Both the position numbers and the translations under genes were made by a program. Below are positions 4,474 through 5,621 of a DNA stretch of 5,621 bases, piece after piece (positions within the stretch are counted from its first letter, which is position 1; each line of letters opens with the position of its first letter). Below the pieces are notes generated by a model, which was not told the origin of the DNA, searched no databases, and saw only the letters and a list, made by a program, of their open reading frames with translations. Source of the DNA: an uncultured Sutterella sp. (GTDB lineage Bacteria > Pseudomonadota > Gammaproteobacteria > Burkholderiales > Burkholderiaceae_F); contig CABUOH010000097.1 in NCBI GenBank assembly GCA_902493085.1, positions 1 through 5,621 on the forward strand, written 5' to 3'.

Positions 4474-5621
4474 TTACGCGCTCCCGTGGAGCTGAGCATA
4501 AATTTTAGCCGCGAGCGCGGTCGAAATGCCGTCCACCCTCGCAATATCTTCCGCCGATGCGTTGGAGAGCTGCTTCATGCCGCCGAAATGCGTGAGAAGC
4601 TTCGCGCGGCGCTTCGGTCCGATCCCCTCGAGATCCTCGAGCCGGCTCGTCTGGCGGCTTTTCGCGCGTTTGGCGCGCATGCCCGTGATGGCGAACCGGT
4701 GCGCTTCGTCGCGAATCTCGGCAATGAGCATGAGCGCCCGGCTCATGGTCCCGAGCACGAGCGGCTCGCGCCGCCCGCCGTCGATCTCGGGAAAGATCAG
4801 CGTCTCGAGGCCGACCTTGCGGCCCTCGCCCTTGGCGACGCCCACGATGACGGACAAATCGAGCCCGAGCTCCGTAAAGACCTGCCGCGCCATTTCGACC
4901 TGGCCCTTGCCGCCGTCGACGAGCACGACGCTCGGCAGCACGGCCTCGCCTCTCGTCACGGGCTTGTAGCGTCGCTCGAGCACCTGCCGCATGGCCGCGT
5001 AGTCGTCGCCGGGCTCGATGCCGGCGATGTTGAAGCGCCTGTAGAGCGACGACTGCATGCGGCCTTCGGCAAACACGACGCAGGAGGCCTGCGTGGCCTC
5101 GCCCGCCGTATGTGAGATGTCGAAGCACTCGACGCGGAAGTTCATCGGATCGCCGTCGTCGGGCTCGAAGCCCAAAATGTCGATGAGTTCTCGCAGTCTC
5201 GCGAGCTGGCTCCCTTCCTCCTGAAGATGGCGCACGAGCGCAATCTCGGCACCCTTGGCGCACATCTCGAGCCAGCGCCTTCGCGTTTCGCGAGGCTCGG
5301 CCACAACCGTGACGCGCCGCCCGGCCGCGGCCGTCATCGCCTCCGAAACCGCCTCGACCGTTTCCCTGCGCTCCTCCTCGCCCATGGCGGCACCGTCGAG
5401 AATGAGCACGTTCGGCACCGGCATGCCGTCGCCGTAATGCTGCCTCACGAAGGCCGTCATGATCTCGGCCTTCGAGGGCATGAGCGACTCGCTTTTGACG
5501 CCGATCTTCGGGAAGCACGGACGATCCCCCAGGTGGCGGCCGCCCCTGACCATCGCGAGATTCACGCAGGCGACGGCGCCCGAGACGGCGACGGCCACCA
5601 CGTCGGCATCCGTATCCGCAC
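4474..5621 (-). CDS. uvrC: Excinuclease ABC subunit C, C-terminal part only
   Basis: The frame is open from the right window edge to a TAA at 4476-4474. The first complete codon (Ala, 5619-5617) starts a fragment of 381 residues out of the usual 600-650; the GIY-YIG nuclease half that makes the 3' cut is outside the window. Numbering from that Ala, residues about 163-320 form the RNase H-like domain that makes the 5' incision. All four catalytic residues known from E. coli UvrC are present: Asp167 in ECFDISHT, the second Asp (206) of GDDYAAM, Asp235 in VDGGKGQ, and His307 in IRDEAH. A helix-hairpin-helix pair closes the protein (about 327-380: [13 protein letters not shown], then [16 protein letters not shown]) and binds DNA. 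It works in the cytoplasm with UvrA and UvrB in nucleotide excision repair. A GTG at 5601 is not the start, because homology continues upstream (DADVVAVAV). It is followed 20 bp later by pgsA. Confidence 0.97.
   Translation of the reverse strand, partial: ADTDADVVAVAVSGAVACVNLAMVRGGRHLGDRPCFPKIGVKSESLMPSKAEIMTAFVRQHYGDGMPVPNVLILDGAAMGEEERRETVEAVSEAMTAAAGRRVTVVAEPRETRRRWLEMCAKGAEIALVRHLQEEGSQLARLRELIDILGFEPDDGDPMNFRVECFDISHTAGEATQASCVVFAEGRMQSSLYRRFNIAGIEPGDDYAAMRQVLERRYKPVTRGEAVLPSVVLVDGGKGQVEMARQVFTELGLDLSVIVGVAKGEGRKVGLETLIFPEIDGGRREPLVLGTMSRALMLIAEIRDEAHRFAITGMRAKRAKSRQTSRLEDLEGIGPKRRAKLLTHFGGMKQLSNASAEDIARVDGISTALAAKIYAQLHGSA

Noticed and set aside
3719..4495. 258-codon plus-strand open frame over the terminator and pgsA
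   Set aside because: It is antisense to the complete PgsA motif, starts inside the terminator region, and its product is Asp/Glu/Arg/His-rich with no recognisable domain.
4486..5518. Long frames on both strands overlapping uvrC
   Set aside because: They are out of register with UvrC, whose catalytic residues and helix-hairpin-helix are all intact in the chosen frame.

Overview
The window comes from a GC-rich bacterium with strong G/C preference at third codon positions. It is most likely a betaproteobacterium of the Burkholderiales, and a gut Sutterella/Parasutterella-type lineage would fit. That assignment is inference. It rests on the uvrC-pgsA gene pair, a long betaproteobacterial-style YihY membrane protein, and a secreted FMN/FAD flavoprotein reductase next to a LysR regulator, a gene type expanded in Sutterellaceae. 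There is no rRNA or other decisive taxonomic marker.

Left part (1-1937): a divergent pair. On the minus strand is the first 271 codons of an exported flavoprotein with an N-terminal covalent-FMN domain followed by an FAD-binding Rossmann fold (fumarate/urocanate reductase-like); it runs off the left edge. On the plus strand is a LysR-type regulator. The two share a 138-bp control region, the usual arrangement for a LysR protein controlling its neighbour.

Middle (1961-3307): a YihY/BrkB-family inner-membrane protein on the minus strand. It converges on the LysR gene with only 23 bp between the stop codons and no visible terminator. Upstream of it lies the most unusual stretch, the roughly 0.5-kb non-coding interval 3308-3823. 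This interval holds a -10-like element for yihY, an imperfect short tandem repeat, three related ATTG..CGACAA motifs (two inside dyads), a good plus-strand sigma-70-type promoter, and a strong bidirectional intrinsic terminator. Promoter and terminator bracket about 140 bp that contain no recognisable gene, so this is a candidate small-RNA (or very small protein) transcription unit.

Right part (3824-5621): the housekeeping pair uvrC (3' part only, entering from the right edge) and pgsA, both on the minus strand and 20 bp apart, so probably co-transcribed. UvrC cuts DNA in nucleotide excision repair. PgsA makes phosphatidylglycerophosphate for membrane phospholipids. Their transcripts should end at the bidirectional terminator at 3730-3763.

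I see no mobile element, CRISPR array, tRNA or rRNA. Apart from the candidate small transcript and its palindromic promoter, the window looks like ordinary chromosome.
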